A stretch of 64,000 nt of DNA from Flavobacteriaceae bacterium (lineage in GTDB: Bacteria > Bacteroidota > Bacteroidia > Flavobacteriales > Flavobacteriaceae). The DNA lies in assembly GCA_013215095.1 (NCBI GenBank), contig JABSPM010000006.1, positions 1 to 64,000 on the forward strand. Reading direction: 5' to 3'. A program made the position numbers and the translations under genes. This document shows positions 18,373 through 26,464 of the stretch, piece after piece. Position 1 is the stretch's first letter, and the number at the start of each line of letters is the position of its first letter. The notes under the pieces are model-generated. The model ran no database searches, was not told the origin of the DNA, and saw only the letters and a program-made list of their open reading frames with translations.

Positions 18373-18747
18373 TTACTTTTCGTTTTCAATATCTCTTAGA
18401 ACCGACTCTAAGTCATTTAAACTAATGTCATTCTTCTTCATAAAGAACGACACCATACTTTTAAAAGAACCATGAAAATAATTATCTACTAATTTAGTTA
18501 TAGATTGATTACTGTAATCTTGCTTCTTAACAACTGGAAAATACAGATGACCCTTTCCTAGTTTTTCATAATCTACAAATCCTTTAGATTCTAAAATTCT
18601 AACAATGGTAGACACAGTATTATATGCTGGTTTTGGACTTGGCAACTCTTTTATAATTGCTTTGACATTCGCTTTTTCTAGCTGCCAAAGAATTTGCATA
18701 ATATCTTCTTCTGCTTTGGTGAGTTGCTTCATAATCGATTTTTTCAT
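18373..18747 (-). CDS. BlaI/MecI/CopY family transcriptional repressor
   Basis: This repressor of about 120 residues, paralogous to the one at 6189-6554, starts KQLTKAEEDIMQILWQLE, has a winged-helix recognition region KPAYNTVSTIVRILESKGFV and the FPVVKKQDYS linker. The start may be the ATG at 18747 (MKKSIMKQL) or at 18732 (MKQLTKAE), which fits the family better. It faces a divergent DUF456 gene across a palindromic operator region (18770-18840) and precedes its M56 partner by 6 bp. Because the M56 protein is broken, the repressor may now lack its inactivating protease. Confidence 0.9.
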   Translation of the reverse strand: MKKSIMKQLTKAEEDIMQILWQLEKANVKAIIKELPSPKPAYNTVSTIVRILESKGFVDYEKLGKGHLYFPVVKKQDYSNQSITKLVDNYFHGSFKSMVSFFMKKNDISLNDLESVLRDIENEK

Positions 18748-18769
18748 CTAATTATTTGTTTATATATTG

Positions 18770-18840
18770 AACTAAGAATTTAGTTCAATCACAAATATAA
18801 CTAAAAAATTAGTTTAAACTAATTTTTTAGTTATATTTGT
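18770..18840. promoter_or_regulatory. Divergent operator-promoter with a 50-bp perfect palindrome
   Basis: Positions 18791-18840 are a perfect 25+25 palindrome. Three exact copies of AACTAA-N4-TTAGTT lie at 18770-18785, 18799-18814 and 18817-18832. A TATATTTG box (consensus TAnnTTTG) is present on the plus strand at 18832-18839 and, by symmetry, on the minus strand at 18799-18792. TTAG lies 19 bp upstream of each as a possible -33 box. The minus box would serve blaI-M56, the plus box the DUF456 gene. Confidence 0.8.
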
Positions 18841-18889
18841 AACACAATTTATATTTCATCGTCATATATATAAAAACTGACGCTTAGAT

Positions 18890-19387
18890 ATGGATCTTAT
18901 TTTATTACTTGTTTCGGCAATCTTAATTGTTTTAGGTGTTATTGGTAGTTTCTTACCTATTTTACCTGGACCGCTAACCAGTTGGATTGGCTTTCTTCTC
19001 TTTCATTTGAGGTCTGATATTGCAATGAATTGGACCTTTTTAAGCATTACCTTATTCTTTGCGCTACTCATTTGGCTATTAGATTACATCATCCCTATTC
19101 TTGGTACGAAAAGATTTGGTGGTAGTAAAGCGGGTATGATAGGTACTACTATTGGACTTATTATCGGCTTAATATTTCCTATTCCATTTGGCATTATTCT
19201 GGGGCCATTTCTTGGTGCATTAATTGGAGAATTAGTATATAACGCCGACACACAAACCGCTATAAAAGCCGCTTTTGGTTCGCTTTTAGGCTTTATAACC
19301 TCTACTTTTTTAAAGTTTGTGGTCGCTATGATCTACTTAGGACTGTTTATTGGAAAACTATTTGAATTTAGCAAAAACATATTCTAA
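18890..19387 (+). CDS. DUF456 family membrane protein
   Basis: This 165-residue integral membrane protein has the DUF456 pattern: an N-terminal helix ending in GVIGSFLPILPGPLTSWIG, a second pair of helices around LLDYIIPILGTKRFGGSKAG, and glycine-rich helices GTTIGLIIGLIFPIPFG and GPFLGALIGEL. Function of the family is not established. It is transcribed divergently from the blaI-like gene, and the shared palindromic control region implies it is regulated by that repressor. Confidence 0.9.
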   Translation: MDLILLLVSAILIVLGVIGSFLPILPGPLTSWIGFLLFHLRSDIAMNWTFLSITLFFALLIWLLDYIIPILGTKRFGGSKAGMIGTTIGLIIGLIFPIPFGIILGPFLGALIGELVYNADTQTAIKAAFGSLLGFITSTFLKFVVAMIYLGLFIGKLFEFSKNIF

Positions 19388-19389
19388 AA

Positions 19390-19425
19390 CAATAAACCTT
19401 ATAACTTAGAAAAATTATAAGGCTT
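19390..19425 (+). terminator. Weak hairpin after the DUF456 gene
   Basis: AATAAACCTTATAA / TTATAAGGCTTATT can pair with one mismatch. Only a weak T stretch follows, so termination is uncertain. Confidence 0.5.
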
Positions 19426-19521
19426 ATTACGTTTCAATTCTTTTAAAAAAGAAATGAGAGGGATTAACTAATTATACTGTTGATACGGCTAATATATGCA
19501 TTATAAAAGGAATGACTCTAA

Positions 19522-19557
19522 GGTAAAACCGTAAACTTACTGCGGTAAAACCGTAAA
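19522..19557. repeat. Two perfect 14-bp direct repeats, 22 bp apart
   Basis: GGTAAAACCGTAAA occurs at 19522-19535 and 19544-19557, in the gap between two convergent genes. The spacing of about two helical turns resembles tandem protein sites, but no start codon lies nearby. Confidence 0.6.
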
Positions 19558-19622
19558 AAACAACAAAAAAGACACATAAGATAACAGCTTAACTTTTAAA
19601 AAAAACTAATTATTTTTCAATT

Positions 19623-20294
19623 TTAGAGAAACCCCTTACTTCTAGCTTCATTTAAGAGCGATTCATCCTTGCCATCTTCAATATTAAAAAGTAGTTTTAA
19701 ATGTTTTTTGCGCTTTTCAATACCACTTAAAGATAATCCAATATAATCTTTCAAATTCTTTGTTTTGACCCCTTGAGAAAGCAGATGTAATATTTTTCTA
19801 TTAATATCATCTAAATATATATCTGAAGTTAAACTGGTGTTTAAAAACTTATTAACGGTACTACTATAATAAGGTGGTCTTGATAAGATACGTTGAAATG
19901 CCTCCGCCAATTCGCTAGAGGTCAAATCACTCTTTATCAATAAGCCTTCTGGGTTGAGTTCTTTAATAATATTATGCACCCTAAAAGACTCGTTAAACAT
20001 GGTAAGCATAACCACTTTAGCCTCTGGCAAGTATGTTCTTGCAATTTTAGCTAAATCTTCTCCCGATGTAATTAAACCATCTTTAGATGCAGGCAAACTA
20101 ATATCAAAAAAACACACATTATAAGGCTCACAATTGGAAGATTTCTTTATCAATTGATTTGCCATATCACAATCATGAGCAATATCAATACGCAATTCTT
20201 GATGGTCTTTTTTGGTTGCTAATAAGGTGTTTTGATACCCCTCAATAATCATTGGATGGTCATCAACCATCAATATTTTTATTTCTTGTGTCAT
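19623..20294 (-). CDS. Response regulator, partner of the adjacent histidine kinase
   Basis: This 223-residue regulator has a receiver domain with acidic pocket Asp11/Asp12 (MVDDHPM), phospho-acceptor Asp64 (FFDISLPAS) and the LTMF and LIKSD segments. The C-terminal part (about residues 160-223) has a LuxR/FixJ-like helix-turn-helix plan (DINRKILHLLSQGVKTKNL ... GLSLSGIEKRKKHLKLLF), but diverges from the standard LuxR consensus. It is 2 bp downstream of the kinase gene. Targets are unknown. Confidence 0.88.
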   Translation of the reverse strand: MTQEIKILMVDDHPMIIEGYQNTLLATKKDHQELRIDIAHDCDMANQLIKKSSNCEPYNVCFFDISLPASKDGLITSGEDLAKIARTYLPEAKVVMLTMFNESFRVHNIIKELNPEGLLIKSDLTSSELAEAFQRILSRPPYYSSTVNKFLNTSLTSDIYLDDINRKILHLLSQGVKTKNLKDYIGLSLSGIEKRKKHLKLLFNIEDGKDESLLNEARSKGFL

Positions 20295-20296
20295 AA

Positions 20297-22327
20297 TTAT
20301 AAATTAGGAATACTAATATTTATTCTTGTGCCCTTAGATATTTCTGATACAATCTCTGCACTTCCTTCAATGGCTTTTACCCTAGAATTAATATTTTTTA
20401 AACCAATTCCTTTTCTAACTCTATTAACATTAAAGCCTTTTCCGTCATCTTCAATCGACATTAAAATTACATTTTTTTTCCTAGAAAATACAATTTTCAC
20501 ATGTGAAGCTTCTGCATGTTTATAGATATTTTGAAGCATCTCTTGCAGCATTCTGTAAATATGAATTTTAGTTTTATTTGCTAGAGCATCCCAATCAATA
20601 AATTTATTTCCTTCAAAATCAAAGGTCAAACCATAAATTTTAGTCTGATTTTCTATAAGTGAACTCACTATATCCATAAAACCTAAATCGGCAATATAAT
20701 CCGCGTTCAAGTCATGAGAAATCCTCCTAATTTCGGTTTCTATATTTTGTAATTCATTAATGTAAGTACTTCTAATTTTTGCGGCTTCTGCTGTATTAAC
20801 TAAATTGAGACTATCCAAGCTCAATCGAGTTCCAAACAATTTACCTAAAATGCCATCATGCAGTTCTTCAGAAATACGTTTTTTCTCTTTCGCCCGTCCT
20901 TCTTCAACTTTATTTTGTTGCCCCAACATCAAATTATAAATCTCTTCATTCGCCTTTTGCTGCTGAAATATAAACTGTAATTCTTTGTTTTTCATTCGCT
21001 GATACACTACAATATAGATTAGAAAGAATAGCAAGACTAAACTTACCGATGAAATTAGAAATATCAAGCGTTCTTTGGAAATCTGTTCATTTTCAGCTTT
21101 AAGTTTATCGGTTTCATACTCTATCTTTGCAAATCTATTTCTACTCAACCGTTCGCGGTGAAGCAAACTGTCATTAAGTTGTATATATGCATATAAATAT
21201 GATTTTCCAAGCGCACCTTCTTCAATTTTAGACAGCAACTTTAAGGCTTGCAGTACATGACTATGTGATTTTTTTATTTTCCCTATTTCTAAAGCTCTTT
21301 TGGCAAATATTTTAGCCGAATCATTTTGCTTCAAAGAGTGATAAAATTCTGATATATAAATACTTAAACCCATAATCTGAGTTTTATAATTATTTACCTC
21401 TCCAAACTTAAATGCCTCTAGAAAATCTCGTTTTATCCCTTTAACATCTACGTTACCTTTTAAATAATTGGCATGTGCAATATTTCCTTTTAACATAACA
21501 TAAAAATCTGGGCTAATTGTCTTAATATCAGATTTATAAAGTATTTTCCTATATAAAGCTAAAGCTTCATCATATCGTTCCATTTTCTCTAAAGCATTCG
21601 CTATGTTATTTGTCGCCAAATTATGATGATAATAGAAATCCTTATTTTTTGGGGTAACATCAATAGACTTTTGGTAATAAAGTATTGCTTCTTCGTAATT
21701 TTTTTGACGCTGTGCAACAACACCCAAAATATTGTATAAAGAAAACATCGTATCGATGTTATAAGGATTGTTTGGCAATTTTTCAACAATCTTTAAAGCC
21801 TTTATCGCATTTCGTTCGCTACCTATAAAATCTTTTTCAGTTTCCTGAATGTCCGCCATGTTTAGAAGCATGCTTCCTTGCTCTAACAATTGATGTCTCG
21901 CTTCAAAAACCTTTAAAGCTTTATAATAATGATAATATGCGCTGTCTGTTTTTAAAATTTCGCCATAATAATCACCCAAACTCCAATGTACACCACCTAT
22001 AGAAGCAGAATCTTTAGCAGCCTCAATTAGTTTTAAATTTTTTTTATTAATAGCACCATATTCATGAATTTTATCAAAATCCATATAAATATTGGACAGA
22101 TCTTTATTACTACGTATAGCAACAGAATCAATACCCAAGCGTTCGGATAACAAACAAGCCTGCTTCGCCTTTGCTACTTTGTCCTTATACTCTTTTAACG
22201 TTTTGGCGTCTTTTCTTAAGGATTGTATAAATTGTATTTTGTCTAACTCCTCCTGTGTTTGTGAAAAAACATTAACAGAAATAGAAATAAGTACAATTAA
22301 AAAAATAGATCTATAGGTATCCAACAT
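20297..22327 (-). CDS. TPR-containing sensor histidine kinase (HisKA_3 type)
   Basis: This 676-residue kinase has a signal peptide (residues about 1-23, ending VNVFSQ), a periplasmic array of TPR units over about 24-400 (for example NYEEAILYYQKSIDVTP), one transmembrane helix (LIFLISSVSLVLLFFLIYIVV, about 422-442), a coiled-coil and a dimerisation/phospho-His region (KKRISEELHDGILGKLFG). The HATPase domain has the N box around YRMLQEMLQNIYKHAEAS and the G boxes EDDGKGFN and GIGLKNI. It forms a two-gene operon with the downstream response regulator. TPR-NarX-like kinases of this kind are frequent in flavobacteria; the signal is unknown. Confidence 0.92.
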   Translation of the reverse strand: MLDTYRSIFLIVLISISVNVFSQTQEELDKIQFIQSLRKDAKTLKEYKDKVAKAKQACLLSERLGIDSVAIRSNKDLSNIYMDFDKIHEYGAINKKNLKLIEAAKDSASIGGVHWSLGDYYGEILKTDSAYYHYYKALKVFEARHQLLEQGSMLLNMADIQETEKDFIGSERNAIKALKIVEKLPNNPYNIDTMFSLYNILGVVAQRQKNYEEAILYYQKSIDVTPKNKDFYYHHNLATNNIANALEKMERYDEALALYRKILYKSDIKTISPDFYVMLKGNIAHANYLKGNVDVKGIKRDFLEAFKFGEVNNYKTQIMGLSIYISEFYHSLKQNDSAKIFAKRALEIGKIKKSHSHVLQALKLLSKIEEGALGKSYLYAYIQLNDSLLHRERLSRNRFAKIEYETDKLKAENEQISKERLIFLISSVSLVLLFFLIYIVVYQRMKNKELQFIFQQQKANEEIYNLMLGQQNKVEEGRAKEKKRISEELHDGILGKLFGTRLSLDSLNLVNTAEAAKIRSTYINELQNIETEIRRISHDLNADYIADLGFMDIVSSLIENQTKIYGLTFDFEGNKFIDWDALANKTKIHIYRMLQEMLQNIYKHAEASHVKIVFSRKKNVILMSIEDDGKGFNVNRVRKGIGLKNINSRVKAIEGSAEIVSEISKGTRINISIPNL

Positions 22328-22716
22328 TTTCTTCCGTGGAACTCAAAGCTGAATTTTCATATAAAATACAACTTCGTTATTAAATTATAAATACTGTTAC
22401 AAGTATAAGGCTTTATAACTTAAATTCCTTTATTAGCTTTGCGTTAATTTCAATCTAAATCTTTAATTAGAATCTAGATATTACCCCTAATACCGCTTTC
22501 GTAAAGCATAGTATTTACAACAGATGACAAATTTGTGAGAAAATTAATAACTTCATAAATCTTAAAACCTATAGTAACTTGCCTTTACAGCATCCTAAAT
22601 ATCTCTTAAGCATTCATTATAAAAAATAATTAGACAAACCTTGAAGATTTCAAGTATTCTACTGAAGCCATTAGATACTAAATTCCTATTGTATAAACAA
22701 CATGATAACATAGACA
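22328..22716. other. Gap upstream of the kinase gene
   Basis: About 390 bp of AT-rich sequence with no gene, repeat or clear promoter that I can support. It should hold the kinase promoter on the minus strand. Confidence 0.5.
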
Positions 22717-22752
22717 AAAAAAAACCCACTAACATAATGTTGTGGGCTTATA
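22717..22752 (-). terminator. Terminator after the small membrane peptide gene
   Basis: On the minus strand AAGCCCACAACAT ... AGTGGGTTTTTTT forms a hairpin with CCCAC/GTGGG core and a long T run. Confidence 0.8.
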
Positions 22753-22769
22753 AAAACTAAAAAATTTAT

Positions 22770-22958
22770 CTATTGATGACCATTTTTTTTCGTTTTCTTT
22801 CCCAACTCAGCAACCATTATAGTTTCCTTTTTTAATTCTTGATAGTAGCCCCTATCTATATCAGTTGCTTGATTTTCTGGCACTTTCTTCATGCCTATTG
22901 CAGAAATAGTGATTATAAATATAGTAAAAAGTAGTAGAGAGATTTTTAAAGATTTCAT
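22770..22958 (-). CDS. Small secreted or membrane-anchored peptide, unknown
   Basis: The ATG at 22958 gives 62 residues: MKSLKISLLLFTIFIITISAIG forms a signal or anchor, followed by a charged tail (NQATDIDRGYYQELKKETIM). A frame extending upstream to 23009 exists but begins with unlikely residues. The strong terminator right behind it supports a real transcript. I do not recognise the family. Confidence 0.55.
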   Translation of the reverse strand: MKSLKISLLLFTIFIITISAIGMKKVPENQATDIDRGYYQELKKETIMVAELGKKTKKNGHQ

Positions 22959-23313
22959 AATTATATGGGTATTTAATTTTTTTGGTTGATTGGTCTTAAC
23001 GAACCCCATTAGCCTTTAAAGACAGCCTGCAAGAGTCTCCATAAAACGCCCGAATGACGTTATTTTAATTACAAATGCTTGAAATATTATCTATAATTGT
23101 TTTATAAAAATTTTAACGCGTTTATTCATTAACGCGAATTTACAAACAAATATTTATTTGAAGCAAATTTTTTAGATGAAATTTTAAAAAAAAAGGATTA
23201 AAAAACTTAAAAACACCTAAAAAACCCACTTAAAAGGAATATTTATACATCTTATCGTAAAAGCAGAAAAAAATGAAAAACGTCAAAAAAAAAAGCAAGC
23301 AACCCAAAAAAAG
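22959..23313. other. Leader region before the molybdenum cofactor operon
   Basis: About 355 bp with no gene. From about 23168 the plus strand is strongly A-rich with few T. No Moco riboswitch-like structure was recognised. The ModE-like operator follows at 23314. Confidence 0.5.
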
Positions 23314-23337
23314 CGTTATATTTACAAATACATAGCG
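23314..23337 (+). promoter_or_regulatory. Probable ModE operator upstream of moeA
   Basis: CGTTATAT (23314-23321), 7 bp, then TACATAGCG (23329-23337) is an imperfect palindrome with the half-sites and spacing of the proteobacterial ModE operator (CGnTATAT-N6-8-TAnATAnCG). It lies 8 bp before the moeA ATG. The second gene of the operon encodes a ModE-type DNA-binding protein, so autoregulation of the whole cluster is predicted. Confidence 0.7.
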
Positions 23338-23345
23338 ACAACGTA

Positions 23346-24533
23346 ATGATTAGTATTTCACAAGCACAAAGCATCATATCTCAAACAGTAAGCTCTACAT
23401 ATAAAATAAAAGCAATGCATCTGCATGACGCGCTCAATTATATTTTAGCCGAAGATGTTATTTCAAAAATCAACATGCCTCCTTTTAGACAGTCTGCAAT
23501 GGATGGCTATGCACTGCATCTTCACAACAACACCATCTATTCTATAATTAATGAAATTAAAGCTGGCGACAACGCAAATCCAAACCTAAAGAAAGGCGAA
23601 GCTACTCGGATTTTCACTGGAGCAGCTGTACCAGATTCTGCGAATGCTATTATTATTCAAGAAAATGCTTCTATTGACAATGACACCTTGACTTGCCATA
23701 AAACCACACCTCTTAATGCCAATATTAGACCTCTCGGAGAGCAAATCACCAGAGGAGAAATTGCATTAAAAAAAGGCAGCAAACTTACGCCTGCAGCTAT
23801 TGGGTATTTGACCTCATTAGGCGTAACCACAGTTAAGGTGTATAACAAACCCAAAATAGCCGTAGTAATTACAGGAAATGAATTGGTAAGCCCAGGAACG
23901 CCATTAGCTCATGGACAAATCTATGAAAGCAATGCGCTTATGCTTAAATCTAGCCTGCAAAGTCTTAACTATAATAATATTTCAATTCACAAAGTAAAAG
24001 ACGATTATAATATAACTAAACAAACGTTAGACACAGTTATATCGACACATGATTTTGTACTTATCTCTGGAGGGATTTCAGTCGGAGACTACGACTTCGT
24101 TGGCAAAGCACTTTCAGACCTAAATGTACACGAACACTTTTATAAAATTAAACAGAAACCTGGAAAACCCATGTTCTTTGGACAGAGACAAAATACTTAT
24201 ATTTTTGCCCTACCTGGAAATCCAGCCTCTGCTATGAGTTGCTTTTATATATATGTATATCCTGCTTTGGAAAGTTTTATTGGACACGCTAACCCTCAAC
24301 TTTTGAAAGTAAGAGCTTCAACTACTTCTGATTTTTACAAAAAAGGAAATCGACCTCAATTTATGAAAGCCATATATCACAACAATGAAGTTCAAGTACT
24401 CTCGGGTCAAGCCTCTTCAATGCTACATACGTTTGCCCTAGCTAATGCTTTAGTACTTATACCTGAAGACAGAAATGCTATTAAAAAAAACGATCTGTTA
24501 GAGACATACATACTACCCTCAGTCAATCTCTAA
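23346..24533 (+). CDS. moeA: Molybdopterin molybdenumtransferase MoeA
   Basis: MoeA inserts molybdate into adenylylated molybdopterin, the last common step of molybdenum cofactor synthesis. The 395-residue protein has the N-terminal MPPFRQSAMDGYAL signature, the GEATRIFTGAAVP segment, the MogA-like domain with ITGNELVSPG and ISGGISVGDYDFVG, and the GNPASAMSCF motif near the substrate site. It is the first gene of the Moco operon, directly behind the probable ModE operator. The C-terminal domain IV is present (RPQFMKAIYHNN to LETYILP). Confidence 0.96.
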   Translation: MISISQAQSIISQTVSSTYKIKAMHLHDALNYILAEDVISKINMPPFRQSAMDGYALHLHNNTIYSIINEIKAGDNANPNLKKGEATRIFTGAAVPDSANAIIIQENASIDNDTLTCHKTTPLNANIRPLGEQITRGEIALKKGSKLTPAAIGYLTSLGVTTVKVYNKPKIAVVITGNELVSPGTPLAHGQIYESNALMLKSSLQSLNYNNISIHKVKDDYNITKQTLDTVISTHDFVLISGGISVGDYDFVGKALSDLNVHEHFYKIKQKPGKPMFFGQRQNTYIFALPGNPASAMSCFYIYVYPALESFIGHANPQLLKVRASTTSDFYKKGNRPQFMKAIYHNNEVQVLSGQASSMLHTFALANALVLIPEDRNAIKKNDLLETYILPSVNL

Positions 24534-24544
24534 ATTTAAGCCCT

Positions 24545-24880
24545 ATGGAATACAAAATAAAAAGTCGTCTTTGGATTGAAACCAACAATCAAGTCTTACT
24601 TGGTGAAGGAAGAATACAGTTATTAAAGGCTATTGCTGATACTCGTTCTTTATCGAAAGCTGCAAAACGTCTTAATATGTCCTATAAGAAAGCATGGAAT
24701 TTAATCGACTCCATTAACACTAACGCTAAAACACCTGTGGTTTCAAAATCGATTGGTGGTAAAGGCGGCGGTGGCACCATCATCACAGCACACGGTAAAC
24801 ATCTTATAGAAATCTTTGACAACATCAATAAACGCTGTTGGGAATTTTTAGATAAAGAGCTAGAACAAGCAAATCTTTAA
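24545..24880 (+). CDS. ModE N-terminal-type winged-helix DNA-binding protein
   Basis: This 111-residue protein matches the DNA-binding half of ModE: LLGEGRIQLLKAIADTRSLSKAAKRLNMSYKKAWNLID is the helix-turn-helix, followed by the wing with GGKGGGGTIITAHGKHLIEIF. The C-terminal molybdate-binding MOP domains of full ModE are absent, so either it works without sensing molybdate itself or it relies on another partner. It is 11 bp after moeA. Repression or activation of this operon through the site at 23314-23337 is the simplest role. Confidence 0.92.
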   Translation: MEYKIKSRLWIETNNQVLLGEGRIQLLKAIADTRSLSKAAKRLNMSYKKAWNLIDSINTNAKTPVVSKSIGGKGGGGTIITAHGKHLIEIFDNINKRCWEFLDKELEQANL

Positions 24881-24882
24881 CT

Positions 24883-25620
24883 ATGCTATCAACTATATCC
24901 ATTTGGTTTATCCTTATACTTCCATTGGTTGCATTTTTATATGCTAGTGTTGGCCATGGCGGTGCTAGTGGATATCTCGCTTTAATGGTTCTATTTTCAT
25001 TTTCACCAACACTTATGAAACCAACCGCCCTCTTACTAAACCTATGTGTTGCAGGTATCGCTTTCTACCATTATTATAAGGCTGGACATTTTGACAAAAG
25101 ACTATTTTTATCCTTTGCAGCAACCTCAATACCATCTGCTTTTGTAGGCGGTATGATTACAATTGACGCTTCTATTTATAAAAAAATACTAGGAATACTT
25201 TTAGTTTTTGCGATTTTAAAAATGTTAAATATAATCGGAAAACAAGGCAACAAAATTAAAAAAGTACGCCTTTGGCAAGGTTTAATTGTAGGTGGATTTA
25301 TTGGCTTCTTTTCTGGATTGATTGGTATTGGTGGCGGCATCATCTTAACACCAATTATTTTACTATTACATTGGGGAAATATGAAATCAGCTGCAGCAGT
25401 TTCTGCCCTTTTTATTTGGGTAAACTCCATGGCAGGCATATTGGGTCAAATAAGCAGTGGTGTTGAGCTGAAAACGGAATCATTTATGCTTGCCACAATT
25501 GCATTTTTAGGTGGGTTTTTAGGGAGTTATTATGGGAGTAAAAAATTCAAGAATAAGGTTTTATCCCAATTATTAGTAGTGATACTTATCACAGCTTCAA
25601 TAAAATTATTACTAGTATAA
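24883..25620 (+). CDS. TauE/SafE family membrane transporter
   Basis: This 245-residue integral membrane protein with about eight helices has the family's duplicated motif: YASVGHGGASGYLALM in the first half and GFFSGLIGIGGGIILTPIILL in the second. TauE/SafE proteins are proposed exporters of sulfite or other sulfur-containing or small anions. It is 2 bp after the modE-like gene and 1 bp before mobA, so it is firmly inside the Moco operon. No modABC molybdate importer is present in the window, which raises the possibility that it handles molybdate or a sulfur species needed for the cofactor. That is inference from context only. Confidence 0.88.
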   Translation: MLSTISIWFILILPLVAFLYASVGHGGASGYLALMVLFSFSPTLMKPTALLLNLCVAGIAFYHYYKAGHFDKRLFLSFAATSIPSAFVGGMITIDASIYKKILGILLVFAILKMLNIIGKQGNKIKKVRLWQGLIVGGFIGFFSGLIGIGGGIILTPIILLLHWGNMKSAAAVSALFIWVNSMAGILGQISSGVELKTESFMLATIAFLGGFLGSYYGSKKFKNKVLSQLLVVILITASIKLLLV

Positions 25621-25621
25621 T

Positions 25622-26206
25622 ATGGAAAAACAACAAGACATCACAGGAATTATTCTTTCTGGAGGAAAAAGCTCTAGGATGGGTACCGACAAAGCCTTCT
25701 TAAAAATAGGTAACAGTACATTTATAGAAAGGATTGCTGCTGCTTTAAACCCATTTGTTAAGGACATCATGATTGTAAGTGACCATAAAACACATGATGC
25801 CTTTGGCATAAAACGTATTAAAGACCTATATAAAGACGCCGGACCTTTATCTGGAATATTAAGTGGATTAAATCATTCTAAAACCGAAAACAACATTGTA
25901 CTTAGTTGCGATATTCCTTTCATATCAGGAACTCTTATTAGACAGCTCATAACAAATCACAAAGACGATGCTCTCATAAATCAGATTGCTTGCAACGGCA
26001 AAACTATGCCTTTAGTTGCCATGTACAAAAAACAATGTGCTTTACAAATTAAAAAGCAATTAGCGCATAACGAAAGACGCGTTAGAGTTTTAGTAAGCGA
26101 GTTAAAACCGCACACTATTTCTATAAATTCAAAATACAACTTGATGATTGAAAACATAAACACACCAAAACACTACAAAAGATTAAAACATGAATTTGAA
26201 AGTTAA
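25622..26206 (+). CDS. mobA: Molybdenum cofactor guanylyltransferase MobA
   Basis: MobA adds GMP to Mo-molybdopterin to make the guanine dinucleotide cofactor used by DMSO-reductase family enzymes, such as the FdhF/YdeP protein at 38423-40711. The 194-residue protein has the nucleotide-binding loop ILSGGKSSRMGTDKAFL, the DAGPLSGILSGLN segment and the SCDIPFI metal-binding motif. It overlaps moaD by 17 bp. Confidence 0.94.
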   Translation: MEKQQDITGIILSGGKSSRMGTDKAFLKIGNSTFIERIAAALNPFVKDIMIVSDHKTHDAFGIKRIKDLYKDAGPLSGILSGLNHSKTENNIVLSCDIPFISGTLIRQLITNHKDDALINQIACNGKTMPLVAMYKKQCALQIKKQLAHNERRVRVLVSELKPHTISINSKYNLMIENINTPKHYKRLKHEFES

Positions 26207-26423
26207 ATATTTTGGCTTGATTGCTGAAATCACAAATTGTTCTGAAGAAACAATTCCTTTCTCGAAGCACACTGTTGCAGAGTTTTTAGATTTGATTTTC
26301 AGCAAATACCCCGCTTTAAAAAACAAAGATTTTAAAGTCGCTCAAAACATGCAATTGGTAAACATCGAAACAAAAATATCATCAGCAGAAATCGCACTAT
26401 TACCTCCTTTTTCGGGAGGATAA
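26190..26423 (+). CDS. moaD: Molybdopterin synthase small subunit MoaD
   Basis: This 77-residue ubiquitin-like sulfur carrier ends in LLPPFSGG. The C-terminal Gly-Gly is adenylated by MoeB and then carries the thiocarboxylate used by MoaE to make the dithiolene of molybdopterin. KVKYFGLIAEITNC at the start is typical. It overlaps mobA by 17 bp and is followed after 41 bp by moeB. Confidence 0.94.
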   Translation: MNLKVKYFGLIAEITNCSEETIPFSKHTVAEFLDLIFSKYPALKNKDFKVAQNMQLVNIETKISSAEIALLPPFSGG

Positions 26424-26464
26424 CACTCCCAGGAAAGCAGTCTTCCCTATTTAAAAGATACGCA

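Noticed and set aside
20232-20525. Plus-strand frame of 97 codons at the kinase/regulator junction
   Set aside because: It runs against both well-supported two-component genes.
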